A DNA stretch of 64,000 bases. Origin: Mycobacterium sp. 155 (GTDB lineage: Bacteria; Actinomycetota; Actinomycetes; Mycobacteriales; Mycobacteriaceae). Under the pieces are notes generated by a model. The model was not told the DNA's origin. It made no database searches and saw nothing but the letters and a program-made list of their open reading frames with translations. The DNA is taken from positions 310,001 to 374,000 of the forward strand of contig NZ_KB892705.1 of the NCBI RefSeq assembly GCF_000373905.1, given 5' to 3'. The translations under genes were made by a program, and so were the position numbers. This document shows positions 37,764 through 46,984 of the stretch, piece by piece (the stretch's first letter is position 1; each line of letters begins with the position of its first letter).

Positions 37764-38383
37764 CCGACGACGGTCGCACCCGTTGCGGCTGGGCGGTCGA
37801 CACTGCTGCGGGCACCACGCTGTACCGCGACTACCACGACACCGAGTGGGGCCAGCCACTGAGGGACCCCGTGGCACTGTTCGAGCGAGTCAGCCTCGAA
37901 GCGTTCCAGAGCGGCCTGTCCTGGCTGACGATCCTGCGAAAGCGAGAGAACTTCCGCCGCGCGTTCGACGGCTTCGACCCCGCGACCGTCGCGGGCTACA
38001 CCGACCCTGACATCCAGCGGCTGATGGACGACACGGGCATCGTGCGCAACCGGGCCAAGATCCTGGCCACCATCGCCAATGCCAAGGCCGTGACGGAACT
38101 GGATGTGGACCTCACAGAGTTGCTGTGGTCGTTCGCACCGCCGCCCCGCCCGCGGCCCACTGACCTCTCACAGGTGCCCGCGGTGACCTCGGAGTCGACG
38201 GCAATGGCCAAGGAACTCAAGCGGCGTGGCTTCAAATTCATCGGGCCGACGACCGCGTACGCGTTGATGCAGGCCACGGGAATGGTCGATGACCATGTCG
38301 CGTCCTGTTGGGTTCCCGTGGTCCGCCAGACGGCACGCCGTCAGACATCCGACGGGTCTTCGCACACCCATCGACGCGCATAG
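37760..38383 (+). CDS. tag: 3-methyladenine DNA glycosylase I (Tag)
   Basis: Base-excision repair enzyme removing 3-methyladenine. The 207 residues contain the zinc-snap ligands expected from E. coli Tag: Cys in RCGW, His in YHDTEWG, and His/Cys in VDDHVASCW, plus LEAFQSGLSWLTILRKRENFRRAF and the PTTAYALMQATG region. Corresponds to Rv1210 (tagA). GTG 37760 overlaps the upstream stop (GTGA). The C-terminal tail is Arg/His-rich and looks unstructured. Confidence 0.93.
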   Translation: MTDDGRTRCGWAVDTAAGTTLYRDYHDTEWGQPLRDPVALFERVSLEAFQSGLSWLTILRKRENFRRAFDGFDPATVAGYTDPDIQRLMDDTGIVRNRAKILATIANAKAVTELDVDLTELLWSFAPPPRPRPTDLSQVPAVTSESTAMAKELKRRGFKFIGPTTAYALMQATGMVDDHVASCWVPVVRQTARRQTSDGSSHTHRRA

Positions 38384-38493
38384 GGAAGAATAGGGGTAGT
38401 TCAGTAGCAGTTCAGTGCCGGGTGCCGTCAACGAGTGGGCGGTGCCGGCCCCGACCCACTGACGTGGGCGGGCTCATTTGGAGGGAGCACTCG

Positions 38494-38664
38494 ATGGCGG
38501 CGATGAAGCCCCGGACCGGTGACGGTCCACTGGAAGCAACCAAAGAGGGGCGAGGCATCGTGATGCGGGTACCGCTGGAGGGCGGGGGGCGTCTGGTCGT
38601 CGAGCTGACCCCGGATGAGGCGGCCGCTCTCGGCGACGAACTCAAGGGCGTCACCAGCAGTTAG
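38494..38664 (+). CDS. Small conserved actinobacterial protein (DUF3117, Rv1211-like)
   Basis: A 56-residue protein. ATG 38494 has a strong ribosome site (GGAGGGAG, about 6 nt). The sequence MAAMKPRTGDGPLEATKEGR and VELTPDEAAALGDEL identify the DUF3117 family, widely conserved in actinobacteria and of unknown function. The order tag, this gene, then convergent glgM is the same as in M. tuberculosis. The open frame extends upstream, but the ribosome site fixes the start. Confidence 0.9.
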   Translation: MAAMKPRTGDGPLEATKEGRGIVMRVPLEGGGRLVVELTPDEAAALGDELKGVTSS

Positions 38665-38669
38665 TGCGT

Positions 38670-38708
38670 CGGCGTGATCGATCGCCCCACGGGCAACCGA
38701 TCACACCG
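38670..38708. terminator. Bidirectional hairpin between Rv1211-like gene and glgM
   Basis: GTGATCG (38674-38680) pairs with CGATCAC (38698-38704); the stem extends outward by CGG/CCG across one mismatch. It fills the 49-bp gap of convergent genes. No U-tract. Confidence 0.55.
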
Positions 38709-38713
38709 AATCT

Positions 38714-39877
38714 CTATGCCGTCACTTTGCGGTAGATCTCCAACGTCTGCTCGGCGATGTGGGCCCACGAGAATTCGCGGATACACCGTTCGCGTCCGGC
38801 AACGCCGTACCCGGCGGCTCGCTCGGGGTCGGCCACCAACGAGTTGACGGCCTCGGCCAGTTCCGCCTCGAAGGCGGCTGGTTCGGCCGCGTCGTAGTGC
38901 ACCAGTAGCCCGGTCTGTCCGTCGTCGACCACCTCGGGGATGCCGCCCACGTCCGACGCCACTACCGCTGTCGAGCATGCCATCGCTTCCAGATTCACGA
39001 TGCCCAGCGGCTCATAGACCGACGGGCACACGAAAACTACTGCAGCGGAAAGTATTTCGCGAATCTTGTTGGTCGGCAGCATTTCCTGCACCCAGAACAC
39101 ACCGGTGCGTGCGCGGGCCAGATCGGCCACCGCCCCGGAGATCTCCGCGGCGATTTCCGGCGTGTCGGGTGCTCCCGCGCACAACACCAGCTGCACGTCG
39201 GGGCTGAACTTGTGTGCCGCGGCGACCAGATGCGCCACCCCCTTTTGGCGGGTGATGCGGCCGACGAACGCGACGATCGGTCGGGTCGGGTCGACACCGA
39301 GCTCGGCCAGCACCGACTGCTCTTGCTCCGGGGGAGCGGGAAACCAGACGTCGGTGTCTATCCCGTTGCGCACCACGTGCACTCGGGCCGGATCGAGCGC
39401 CGGATACGTGCGGAGGACATCCTTGCGCATCCCCGAACTCACCGCGATCACCGCATCGGCCGCCTCGACGGCTGTGCGTTCCACCCAGCATGAGATCCGG
39501 TAGCCGCCGGCGAGCTGCTCGGCCTTCCACGGCCGCATCGGCTCCAGCGAGTGCGCCGTGAGTACGTGGGGGATGCCGTAGAGCAGCGCGGTGAGATGCC
39601 CTGCCATGCCGGTGTACCAGGTGTGTGAATGCACCACGGTCGCCTGTTCGGCACTGTTGACCATGTTGAGGTCGGCCGACAGCGTCGACAGTGCCGCATT
39701 GGCACCCCGCAGCGCCGGATCGGGCTGTGCCACGATGGCGCCTTCACGCGGTGCACCCATACAGTGCACGTCGACTTCACACAACTGACGTAGCTGAGCG
39801 ACGAGCTCCGTGACATGAACTCCCGCACCGCCGTACACCTCGGGTGGATATTCCCGAGTCATCATGGCCACCCGCAT
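38714..39877 (-). CDS. glgM: Maltose-1-phosphate synthase GlgM (annotated GlgA in older work)
   Basis: GT4 glycosyltransferase of 387 residues, the same length as Rv1212c as I recall it. It uses ADP-glucose and glucose-1-phosphate to make maltose-1-phosphate for the GlgE alpha-glucan pathway. Visible: MTREYPPEVYGGAGVHVTEL at the N-terminus, VVHSHTWYTG, VGRITRQKG, and the donor site PSVYEPLGIVNLEAMAC with the two Glu of the EX7E motif. ATG 39877 has TACGGT 7 nt upstream (39885-39890). The frame extends a further 148 codons upstream but that lacks homology. Divergent from glgC, which supplies ADP-glucose. Confidence 0.94.
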   Translation of the reverse strand: MRVAMMTREYPPEVYGGAGVHVTELVAQLRQLCEVDVHCMGAPREGAIVAQPDPALRGANAALSTLSADLNMVNSAEQATVVHSHTWYTGMAGHLTALLYGIPHVLTAHSLEPMRPWKAEQLAGGYRISCWVERTAVEAADAVIAVSSGMRKDVLRTYPALDPARVHVVRNGIDTDVWFPAPPEQEQSVLAELGVDPTRPIVAFVGRITRQKGVAHLVAAAHKFSPDVQLVLCAGAPDTPEIAAEISGAVADLARARTGVFWVQEMLPTNKIREILSAAVVFVCPSVYEPLGIVNLEAMACSTAVVASDVGGIPEVVDDGQTGLLVHYDAAEPAAFEAELAEAVNSLVADPERAAGYGVAGRERCIREFSWAHIAEQTLEIYRKVTA

Positions 39878-40022
39878 ATGTGGCACCGTAACGGCTGGTC
39901 CGTCAGATCGCAGGATTGTCGGCAACCTGATGCTGAGAATATTCATCACGGGCGGTGCGCAAGCGGTCACCAATGGCGTCGATGGCTGGCAGCACTGCTT
40001 GTCTGCGGGATAGGTTTGCAGC
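39878..40022. promoter_or_regulatory. glgM/glgC divergent promoter region
   Basis: A 145-bp gap. TACGGT (minus, 39885-39890) is 7 nt from glgM ATG; TAGGTT (plus, 40011-40016) is 6 nt from glgC ATG. Neither gene has a ribosome site, so both may be leaderless. No dyad operator stands out. Confidence 0.45.
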
Positions 40023-41237
40023 ATGAAGGACCTGCCACACGTGCTGGGCGTCGTTCTGGCCGGCGGAGAGGGTAAGCGGCTGTACCCGTTGACGGCGGAC
40101 CGGGCCAAGCCGGCGGTTCCATTTGGCGGTGCATATCGGTTGATCGACTTTGTGCTGTCGAATCTGGTCAACGCACGTTTTCTGCGCATCTGTGTTCTCA
40201 CGCAATACAAGTCGCATTCGCTCGACCGCCATATCAGCCAGAACTGGCGGTTGTCCGGGCTGGCCGGTGAGTACATCACCCCGGTGCCCGCACAGCAACG
40301 GCTCGGGCCGCGGTGGTACACCGGATCTGCCGACGCGATCTATCAGTCACTGAACCTGATCTACGACGAAGATCCGGACTACATCATCATCTTCGGCGCC
40401 GACCACGTATACCGCATGGATCCGGAGCAGATGCTCCAATTTCACATCGAGAGCGGGGCTGGGGCGACGGTTGCCGGTATCCGGGTGCCACGCGCGGAGG
40501 CCAGCGCATTCGGCTGCATCGGCGCTGACGACTCCGGCCGAATCCGGGAATTCGTCGAAAAGCCGGCAGACCCACCGGGCACTCCGGACGATCCGGAGCA
40601 GACCTTCGTTTCGATGGGCAACTACATCTTCACCACCAAAGTGCTCATCGATGCGATCCGGGCCGACGCCGACGAGGACGGCTCCGACCATGACATGGGC
40701 GGTGACATCATTCCGCGGCTGGTGTCCGACGGCGTGGCGGCGGTGTACGACTTCAACAACAACGAGGTACCCGGGGCCACCGAACGTGACCACGGCTACT
40801 GGCGTGATGTGGGCACCCTGGATGCGTTCTACGACGCGCACATGGATCTGGTGTCGGTGCACCCGGTGTTCAACCTGTACAACAAGCGCTGGCCCATCCG
40901 TGGCGCATCGGAGAACCTGGCTCCGGCCAAGTTCGTCAACGGTGGCTCGGCGCAGGAGTCGGTGGTCGGTGCGGGGAGCATTATTTCCGCAGCCTCCGTG
41001 CGCAATTCGGTGGTGTCGTCAAACGTGGTGATCGACGACGGGGCGATCGTCGAGGGCAGTGTGCTGATGCCAGGAACCCGCTTGGGGCGCGGAGCCGTGG
41101 TGCGCAAGGCGATCCTGGACAAGAACGTTGTCGTGGGGCCGGGTGAAATGGTGGGGATCGACCTGGAGAAGGACCGCGAGCGCTTCGCGGTCAGTGCCGG
41201 TGGGGTAGTCACCGTCGGCAAGGGTGTCTGGATCTGA
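40023..41237 (+). CDS. glgC: Glucose-1-phosphate adenylyltransferase GlgC
   Basis: Makes ADP-glucose from ATP and glucose-1-phosphate for glycogen and maltosyl transfer. The 404 residues match the usual length; [23 protein letters not shown] is the nucleotide/activator site, and [13 protein letters not shown] and [10 protein letters not shown] the catalytic and substrate motifs. The C-terminal beta-helix has hexapeptide repeats. Equivalent to Rv1213. Leaderless start likely (TAGGTT at 40011-40016). Confidence 0.96.
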   Translation: MKDLPHVLGVVLAGGEGKRLYPLTADRAKPAVPFGGAYRLIDFVLSNLVNARFLRICVLTQYKSHSLDRHISQNWRLSGLAGEYITPVPAQQRLGPRWYTGSADAIYQSLNLIYDEDPDYIIIFGADHVYRMDPEQMLQFHIESGAGATVAGIRVPRAEASAFGCIGADDSGRIREFVEKPADPPGTPDDPEQTFVSMGNYIFTTKVLIDAIRADADEDGSDHDMGGDIIPRLVSDGVAAVYDFNNNEVPGATERDHGYWRDVGTLDAFYDAHMDLVSVHPVFNLYNKRWPIRGASENLAPAKFVNGGSAQESVVGAGSIISAASVRNSVVSSNVVIDDGAIVEGSVLMPGTRLGRGAVVRKAILDKNVVVGPGEMVGIDLEKDRERFAVSAGGVVTVGKGVWI

Positions 41238-41260
41238 TCCTGGATATCTGCCGGGGGCCT

Positions 41261-41275
41261 CGGCCCACGGGGCCG
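41261..41275 (+). terminator. Hairpin after glgC
   Basis: CGGCCC, ACG loop, GGGCCG, followed by TTGTC, 24 bp after the glgC stop and facing the convergent gene. A short but GC-strong stem. Confidence 0.45.
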
Positions 41276-41286
41276 TTGTCGCGTCG

Positions 41287-41940
41287 TCACCACACGTAGG
41301 GCATCAGCCGGTACCGCACCTTCTCGGTGTAGGCGGCGTACCCGTCGAGTTCGGCGCGCAGCATCTTCTCCTCGTCGGTGATGCGTACAGCCAGCGCAGG
41401 CAGCGTCACGAACACCGCCAACAGCGCCCAATACGAACCCAGAGCCAGTGGCATACCGATCACCACGATTACGTTGCCGACGTACATGGGATGGCGGACC
41501 ACGCCGTACATGCCGGTCGACACCACCTGCTGGCCGGGCTCGACGCGGATCGAGGCACCAGCGAACCTGTTCTGGAAGACGACCCCCAGCGACACGATCA
41601 ACCCGACCGCCACCAGGACGTCGCCGAGAATCACCACCGGGGTGGGCACATTCGACCAGCCCTCCCGGTGGTCGACCGCGCTGACGATGAGCACCGCGAC
41701 GAGCGAGATGAGGCTGATGGTGATGATGACCTTCTGCATTCTCCGGGTTTCGGCTTTCGGTCCGCCGCGCATCCTGCGCTGCAGTGCCGCCGGATCCTTC
41801 ATTGCCAGGTAGAAGCTGGGAGCCAGCGTGGCGACCACGAACACGCCGATGAAAACCCAGGCCTGCCAATAGTCGAACGTGCCGGCCGACCCGAACAACG
41901 CGATACCCAGCAGCACCACGCCGATTACCGCCGATACCAC
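41287..41940 (-). CDS. ICMT/PEMT-like membrane methyltransferase
   Basis: A multi-pass membrane protein of the isoprenylcysteine carboxyl methyltransferase superfamily. The SAM-binding end is clear: GMYGVVRHPMYVGNVIVVIGMPLALGSYWAL followed by DEEKMLRAELDGYAAYTEKVRYRLMPYVW. About five helices are visible. The start is uncertain: GTG 41940 gives 217 residues and is the first usual start after the permease gene ends, while in-frame sequence continues upstream (RVVGRTLKLIAQ) without an ATG/GTG/TTG near the permease stop. It follows the exporter permease and may be in its operon. Substrate unknown. Confidence 0.78.
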   Translation of the reverse strand: MVSAVIGVVLLGIALFGSAGTFDYWQAWVFIGVFVVATLAPSFYLAMKDPAALQRRMRGGPKAETRRMQKVIITISLISLVAVLIVSAVDHREGWSNVPTPVVILGDVLVAVGLIVSLGVVFQNRFAGASIRVEPGQQVVSTGMYGVVRHPMYVGNVIVVIGMPLALGSYWALLAVFVTLPALAVRITDEEKMLRAELDGYAAYTEKVRYRLMPYVW

Positions 41941-41972
41941 GGTTTGTGCAATGAGCTTGAGCGTTCTCCCGA

Positions 41973-43565
41973 CTACACGGCGTCGCGGTGGCGGTAGATC
42001 CAGCCTGCGACCAGAGTCAATATCGTTGCGGCGACGATCATTACAGCCAACGCCGCAAGCGGAGTATGGCTGGGTATGGTGGTCCGGCCGACCGGGGACA
42101 GGTCGAGCAGCCAGCGGGGCAGCCGCAGCAGGGCCCCGAGGTAGAGCGCGACGACGACGAAAGTGACAGCCAGCCAACCGATCCAGGGCCGACGCAGGGC
42201 GACTGCGAGGGCGGCGACGGCGGCGAACACCGCCATGGCCGGCACGAATCCCAACCCGGCCAACGTCAACCGTGCGACGGTGGCGGGTTCGCCTAGCACG
42301 ATGCCGGCACCCAGGCCGTTGCCCAATCCGGCCAGCAGCATCAAAACTGCCGAGCCGAGCACGGCTGACGCCACCGCCTCGAGTAGCCAACGCCATCTCG
42401 ACACGGCACCGGCCAGCACCGCCTCACCGAGGCCGGCCTGCTCGTCCCCGTAGACCCGCAGCACGGTCGAGACCACGTAGGCCGATGCCGCGGCGGCCAG
42501 GAACTGCGTCATGGTCGTGTAGACGCCGTCGTTGCCCTGGGAGGCCAGTACCCGGGCGATGAGCTCGTTGGTCCGCGCAGCGTCCAGCAGTGATTTCGTC
42601 ATCGAACCGAACGCCAAACCGGCCAGGAACAGCCCGATACCCCAGCCGACGGTCGGGCCCCGCTGCAGGGTCATGTGTAGTTGGAACGGTCCCGAAATCC
42701 GATGCGCGCCCATGCGTTCACGGGTGGACGGCAGATTGCCGTCGTCGTACTGCCTTCTGGTCTCCAACGTCGCGGCGAGCAGCATGAGCGCCATCGTCAG
42801 CGTCACCAGCATGCCCAGCGGCCACCGGCGCAGGTCTACGAATGCCCGCATCTGTTGGGCCCAGGCGATCGGGGAGAGCCAGCTCAGTGCGCTGCCGGAG
42901 TTGTTGATGACGTCGCCGACGCCGCGCACCAGTGCGGCCAGGGCCAACGTGCCCATCGCGGCCCCGGTGGCGGTACGCGCGGTTCGCCACAGCTGTGCTG
43001 TGACGGCGGCGATCGCGCCGAACACCATCGCCACCGCAGTGATGCCTACGCACATCGCGGCGGTGTCGGCGACGGCAAAACCGGTCGAGGCCATGGCCAC
43101 AGTCATGGTGACCGCGAGCACCGCGTTGACCACCCCGATCAGGGCCAGCGCGGCGCAGGTTCGGGCGTGCCTGCCGACCACCGAGGACAGTACGAGTTCT
43201 GCTGCGCCACTTTCCTCCTCGGTCCGCGTGTGGCGAATCACGGTGGAGATGGCCAGTATTGAGGTTGCGATGATCAGCGTGAGCATCAGCTCATTGGCCA
43301 TCATGACGCCGAGGTCGGTCTCGTTGTGACCGAACATCGGCCCGCCAAACATGGTCCCGGCGGGCGTCTTGAGCAGTTCCACGCGCGATAAGCGTTGCTG
43401 CTCTTCGGGATAGGCGAACTTGATGGTGTTGGGCGCGTACACCATCATCAGCGTCAAGACGGCGATCCAGACGCCGAGGCGAACGCGGTCGCGGCGGACC
43501 GCCAACCGCATCAGGTCGGCGGTACCGGCGAACGACGACCGTGCGTCGAGCGCAGGGGTGGTCAT
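41973..43565 (-). CDS. ABC exporter permease (Rv1217c-like)
   Basis: A 530-residue integral membrane protein with about 12 hydrophobic helices in two repeats, the layout of tetronasin-type exporter permeases. It overlaps the ATPase gene by 4 bp (ATGA). In M. tuberculosis Rv1217c-Rv1218c forms a multidrug efflux pump under control of Rv1219c; the same three-gene order is present here. Substrates here are not known. Confidence 0.9.
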   Translation of the reverse strand: MTTPALDARSSFAGTADLMRLAVRRDRVRLGVWIAVLTLMMVYAPNTIKFAYPEEQQRLSRVELLKTPAGTMFGGPMFGHNETDLGVMMANELMLTLIIATSILAISTVIRHTRTEEESGAAELVLSSVVGRHARTCAALALIGVVNAVLAVTMTVAMASTGFAVADTAAMCVGITAVAMVFGAIAAVTAQLWRTARTATGAAMGTLALAALVRGVGDVINNSGSALSWLSPIAWAQQMRAFVDLRRWPLGMLVTLTMALMLLAATLETRRQYDDGNLPSTRERMGAHRISGPFQLHMTLQRGPTVGWGIGLFLAGLAFGSMTKSLLDAARTNELIARVLASQGNDGVYTTMTQFLAAAASAYVVSTVLRVYGDEQAGLGEAVLAGAVSRWRWLLEAVASAVLGSAVLMLLAGLGNGLGAGIVLGEPATVARLTLAGLGFVPAMAVFAAVAALAVALRRPWIGWLAVTFVVVALYLGALLRLPRWLLDLSPVGRTTIPSHTPLAALAVMIVAATILTLVAGWIYRHRDAV

Positions 43566-44458
43566 GACGACACCCGTTGGTACTCACGCAGGAACAGATC
43601 TTCCAGCGATGCCGGGGTCACCGAGAGATCCCGGATGCCGAGACTGGCCAGCTCGACCATGGTGCTGTCGAGATCGCAGCGGTCGACCGAGAAACGGTAA
43701 TGGCCGTCGGCGACAGCGAAATCGTGCACGTACGGTATGCGCTGCAGCACCTGGCCGTCGGTGCTGGTACGCACCTGGACCGTGGTCTGCATGAGGTGAC
43801 GCAGCTGGCTCAGCGTGCCGGACCGCACCGTGCGGCCGCCTCGGATGATGGTCACGTTGTCGCACAGCTTCTCCACCTCGGCGAGGATGTGGCTGGACAG
43901 CAGCACCGCGGCGCCAAGGGCGGAGACCTCGCTGACGCACTGCTGAAAAGCCTTCTCCATCAACGGGTCCAGGCCGGAGGTGGGTTCATCGAGGATGTAG
44001 AGTTCGGCGTTGGTGCTGAAGGCTGCGACGATCGCCACCTTCTGCCGGTTGCCCTTGGAGTAGGTCCTGGACTTCTTGTGCGGATCCAGCTCGAAGCGCT
44101 CGATGAGCTGGTCGCGCCTGCGAGTGTCGATGTTGTTGCCGCGCAGACTGGTCAGGAAGTCGATCACCTGCATGCCGGTGAGGTTGGGCCACAGCGTGAC
44201 ATCGCCGGGCACATAGGCGATCCTGCGGTGCAACGCCACGGCGTCGTCCCACGGGTCGCCGCCGAGCAGTCGCACGGTTCCGCCGTCGGCGCGGAGCAGG
44301 CCGAGCAGCACGCGGATCGTGGTGGACTTGCCTGCGCCGTTGGGGCCGAGGAAGCCTGTGACGGCGCCGGACGCAACACTCAGGTTGAGTCCATCGAGCG
44401 CTTTGGTTCGGCCGAAAGACTTTGACAGACCCTGGATCTCAATTGCGGGTGCGTGCAT
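43562..44458 (-). CDS. ABC exporter ATPase (Rv1218c-like)
   Basis: A 298-residue ATPase: Walker A FLGPNGAGKSTTIR (about residues 36-49), signature YSKGNRQKVAIV (a common SKGN variant), Walker B LYILDEPTSGLDPL, and the H-loop SSHILAEVEKL. A C-terminal extension (about 215-298) is typical of drug and antibiotic exporters. It starts 1 nt after the TetR gene ends and overlaps the permease start, so all three form an operon. Confidence 0.93.
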   Translation of the reverse strand: MHAPAIEIQGLSKSFGRTKALDGLNLSVASGAVTGFLGPNGAGKSTTIRVLLGLLRADGGTVRLLGGDPWDDAVALHRRIAYVPGDVTLWPNLTGMQVIDFLTSLRGNNIDTRRRDQLIERFELDPHKKSRTYSKGNRQKVAIVAAFSTNAELYILDEPTSGLDPLMEKAFQQCVSEVSALGAAVLLSSHILAEVEKLCDNVTIIRGGRTVRSGTLSQLRHLMQTTVQVRTSTDGQVLQRIPYVHDFAVADGHYRFSVDRCDLDSTMVELASLGIRDLSVTPASLEDLFLREYQRVSS

Positions 44459-44459
44459 C

Positions 44460-45140
44460 TCACACTCCTTGGGGTTCTGGCGGTGCCTGTGTCTGGGTGC
44501 CGCTGAACGGGATGCCTTTCTCGCGCTGGGCCAGGAACGCGTCGTACATGGTGGAATCGGCCATCAGTCCGTTGGTGTAGATCTCCAGCGCCGGCAGCAC
44601 CATTTCCTCGCCGTAGTCGTGCAGGACTCTGCGCAGATCTGTTGGGTTGTCGTGCATCTGGATGTAGAGCAGGAACGCGCCGCCGCCGCAGATCGCCAGA
44701 TAGCGGGCTCGCGCGAGCGGGTCCCTGCTCGGCTTGAGGATGCCGGTACGCACGCCCTCTTCGAGGTACTGCTCGGCGTTCTCGACCATCTTCAGCCAGA
44801 ACGATTTCGCGAGGTCGCTGCCGGACTGCATGCTGCGCACCAGGTAGGCGACCAAAGGCACGTACGACTCGATCGCGGCCATCTGGGTGAGCCAGCCGGC
44901 GGGGTCGGAAGTCTGCATGGACTCCGACTTGGTGTCGCGGATGGCCTCGGCCACGTAGGCGTCGCAGGACTTGCGCAAGCCGTCTTTGGAACCGAAGTGA
45001 TGAATCACCAAGGCAGCACTGACGCCGGCGGCCTCGGCGATGGTGCGCAGGCCGACACTGAAGCCGTGTTGGCCGAACTGGTCGATCGCGGCGTCGCGGA
45101 TCCGCGCCGTGGTCGTTCGATCTTCCTGTGCTGAACGCAT
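44460..45140 (-). CDS. TetR-family regulator of the exporter (Rv1219c-like)
   Basis: A 226-residue repressor with an N-terminal helix-turn-helix (RIRDAAIDQFGQHGFSVGLRTIAEAAGVSAALVIHHFGSKDGL, about residues 13-55) and a large helical ligand domain. It matches Rv1219c closely in plan. ATG 45140 lies inside a 34-bp palindrome and has no ribosome site; TAGCGT (45148-45153) is 7 nt upstream, consistent with a leaderless mRNA and autorepression. First gene of the exporter operon. Confidence 0.93.
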   Translation of the reverse strand: MRSAQEDRTTTARIRDAAIDQFGQHGFSVGLRTIAEAAGVSAALVIHHFGSKDGLRKSCDAYVAEAIRDTKSESMQTSDPAGWLTQMAAIESYVPLVAYLVRSMQSGSDLAKSFWLKMVENAEQYLEEGVRTGILKPSRDPLARARYLAICGGGAFLLYIQMHDNPTDLRRVLHDYGEEMVLPALEIYTNGLMADSTMYDAFLAQREKGIPFSGTQTQAPPEPQGV

Positions 45141-45165
45141 GTTCAGTACGCTAAACGTGCGTTCA
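45132..45165. promoter_or_regulatory. TetR operator covering its own start codon
   Basis: TGAACGCA (45132-45139) and TGCGTTCA (45158-45165) are perfect outer arms; inner GTT/AAC and AG/CT pairs extend the dyad over most of 34 bp. The TetR start codon and -10 both lie inside it, so bound repressor would block RNA polymerase directly. Confidence 0.7.
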
Positions 45166-45218
45166 GCCCACCGTCAAGGTGTGGCACGTCAGGAATCCGT
45201 AAAGATCGCCAACCGACG

Positions 45219-45277
45219 GCGAGCAGACACGGCGGTACGCCAAAGGCGGCGTGTCGAGTACCTGGCTGTCTGCTCGC
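45219..45277 (+). repeat. Intergenic inverted-repeat element, probable copy 4 (divergent)
   Basis: GCGAGCAGACA (45219-45229) and TGTCTGCTCGC (45267-45277) are perfect 11-bp inverted repeats around a 37-bp interior containing GTACGCCAAAGGCGGCGTG. Size, GCGAG start and the central CGCCAAA resemble copies 1-3, but the interior order differs, so membership is likely rather than sure. It may also end the methyltransferase transcript. Confidence 0.55.
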
Positions 45278-45300
45278 GGGAAAAGGGTGCGGGGAAAAAC

Positions 45301-45966
45301 TCAGTCGCGCACGGCGGCAAGTAGGCCATCGCCGAGCGGGATCAGCACGGGGGTGAGCCGCTCGTCCTCGGCGATGAGCCGGGCCGCTTCGCGTACCGCC
45401 GTCACCTCGGCATCGCGAGCGGTCGCGTCGCCCGCGCGTCCGCCGAGCGCGGCGCGATGCACGACGATGGCACCGCCCGGACGCAGCAGGCGGACCCCTT
45501 CGGTCACGAACTGTGGTTGATCGACTGGCTCGGCGTCGATGAACACCAGGTCGTAGGACTCGTCGGCGAGCCGCGTCAGCACCTCCTGGGCACGCCCGCC
45601 GATCAGGCGAGTCCGGCCCGGTCCGACGCCGGACTCGCTGAAGCCCTGCTTGGCGATCCGCAGATGCTCGGGTTCGACGTCGATCGTGGTGAGCACACCG
45701 TCGTCACGCATGCCCGAGAGCAGCCACAGGCCGCTGACCCCGGCGCCCGTACCGACCTCGACAACGGCCCGGCCGCCCGTGAGTCGCGCCAGCACGCTCA
45801 ACAGCGCACCGACCGCAGGCGTGACCGCCCCGGCGCCGATGTCTACGGCGCGTTCGCGCGCGGCCGCCACGATCGCGTCCTCGGAGATCGACCGTTCGGC
45901 GTGCGTGACGATCGCCTCGGCGTGGCTGGGGTGCGGCTGACCCGGAGTCTCGTCGGAGCTGACCAT
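45301..45966 (-). CDS. SAM-dependent O-methyltransferase (Rv1220c-like)
   Basis: A 221-residue class I methyltransferase of the catechol-O-methyltransferase-like family 3. SAM motif [16 protein letters not shown] (about residues 68-83), acidic [11 protein letters not shown], and the metal-binding DLVFIDAEP are visible. ATG 45966 has TACGCT 6 nt upstream. It is divergent from sigE, the same neighbour as Rv1220c in M. tuberculosis. The substrate is unknown. Confidence 0.9.
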   Translation of the reverse strand: MVSSDETPGQPHPSHAEAIVTHAERSISEDAIVAAARERAVDIGAGAVTPAVGALLSVLARLTGGRAVVEVGTGAGVSGLWLLSGMRDDGVLTTIDVEPEHLRIAKQGFSESGVGPGRTRLIGGRAQEVLTRLADESYDLVFIDAEPVDQPQFVTEGVRLLRPGGAIVVHRAALGGRAGDATARDAEVTAVREAARLIAEDERLTPVLIPLGDGLLAAVRD

Positions 45967-46141
45967 GCCCGCAGCGTAGGCCAGTCGCCATCGCGGCAGT
46001 CGCGACACGCCCGTGGCGTCGGGGGATTCCGCCGCAAAATCGACTGGTTTGCCCAGGCTGTGACGTATATCGCGGTGATTCTCAGGAAAAGTTAAGTTTG
46101 CTCATATACCCACCTCACCGGCATGGGGAACGGTATCTCGC
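45967..46141 (+). promoter_or_regulatory. sigE upstream region
   Basis: A 175-bp gap with an AT-rich island (TCTCAGGAAAAGTTAAGTTT, about 46080-46099) after GC-rich sequence, then GGGGAAC (46126-46132), a possible ECF-type -35. In M. tuberculosis sigE has several promoters, one bound by MprA and one stress-sigma dependent; the island may hold the former, but I cannot assign boxes firmly. The methyltransferase -10 (45973-45978, minus) also lies here. Confidence 0.4.
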
Positions 46142-46906
46142 ATGGAACACGGCCGCCCCCCGCACTCAGCGGAGCAGGCTTGGAATAATGAGATTGCTCG
46201 GCGTGTTAGCGACGTAGAGGTCTGTGAGCAGGAGGAACCGACGACCATCGCATCTCAGTTGATCACCACATCTCAGCCTGCCCCGGTGTCGATGTCTCAT
46301 CTTGAGCAATTCACCGACGGGGAGTGGGTGCAGGCGTCCGACGAGCTGACCGGTACCGCCGTCTTCGACGCGACCGGTGACCAGGCGGCCATGCCGTCCT
46401 GGGACGAGTTGGTGCGCCAACACGCCGACCGGGTCTACCGGCTGGCCTACCGCTTGTCCGGCAACCAGCACGATGCCGAGGATCTGACTCAGGAAACCTT
46501 CATTCGAGTGTTCCGGTCGCTGCAGAATTATCAGCCCGGCACCTTCGAGGGTTGGCTGCACCGCATCACCACGAACCTGTTCCTGGACATGGTGCGGCGA
46601 CGCGGCCGGATCCGGATGGAAGCGCTGCCTGAGGACTACGACCGTGTGCCCGCCGACGACCCCAACCCCGAGCAGATCTACCACGACTCGCGGCTGGGTG
46701 CAGACTTGCAAGCCGCGCTCGACTCGCTGGCTCCCGAGTTTCGTGCCGCCGTGGTGTTGTGCGACATCGAAGGGCTGTCCTACGAGGAGATCGGCGCGAC
46801 GCTCGGCGTCAAGCTGGGTACTGTCCGTAGCCGCATTCACCGCGGACGCCAGGCGTTGCGCGACTACCTCGCCAAACACTCTCCGGAAACTGCTCGCTCC
46901 GCCTGA
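46142..46906 (+). CDS. sigE: ECF sigma factor SigE
   Basis: Extracytoplasmic-function sigma factor for envelope, heat and detergent stress, 254 residues. Region 2 is seen as [32 protein letters not shown] and region 4 as [32 protein letters not shown]. The first 70 residues are variable; an internal ATG at 46292 (M51, in VSMSHLEQF) could give a shorter form, recalling the alternative starts described for the M. tuberculosis protein. The next genes rseA, htrA and tatB follow in the Rv1221-Rv1224 order. Confidence 0.96.
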   Translation: MEHGRPPHSAEQAWNNEIARRVSDVEVCEQEEPTTIASQLITTSQPAPVSMSHLEQFTDGEWVQASDELTGTAVFDATGDQAAMPSWDELVRQHADRVYRLAYRLSGNQHDAEDLTQETFIRVFRSLQNYQPGTFEGWLHRITTNLFLDMVRRRGRIRMEALPEDYDRVPADDPNPEQIYHDSRLGADLQAALDSLAPEFRAAVVLCDIEGLSYEEIGATLGVKLGTVRSRIHRGRQALRDYLAKHSPETARSA

Positions 46907-46984
46907 CCAATCGGGAGTGCCTCGGGCCGGGTCCCGCGCTACATTCACTAGTGAGGTTTAAATGTGCCCGAGAGGAGCTGGGTG

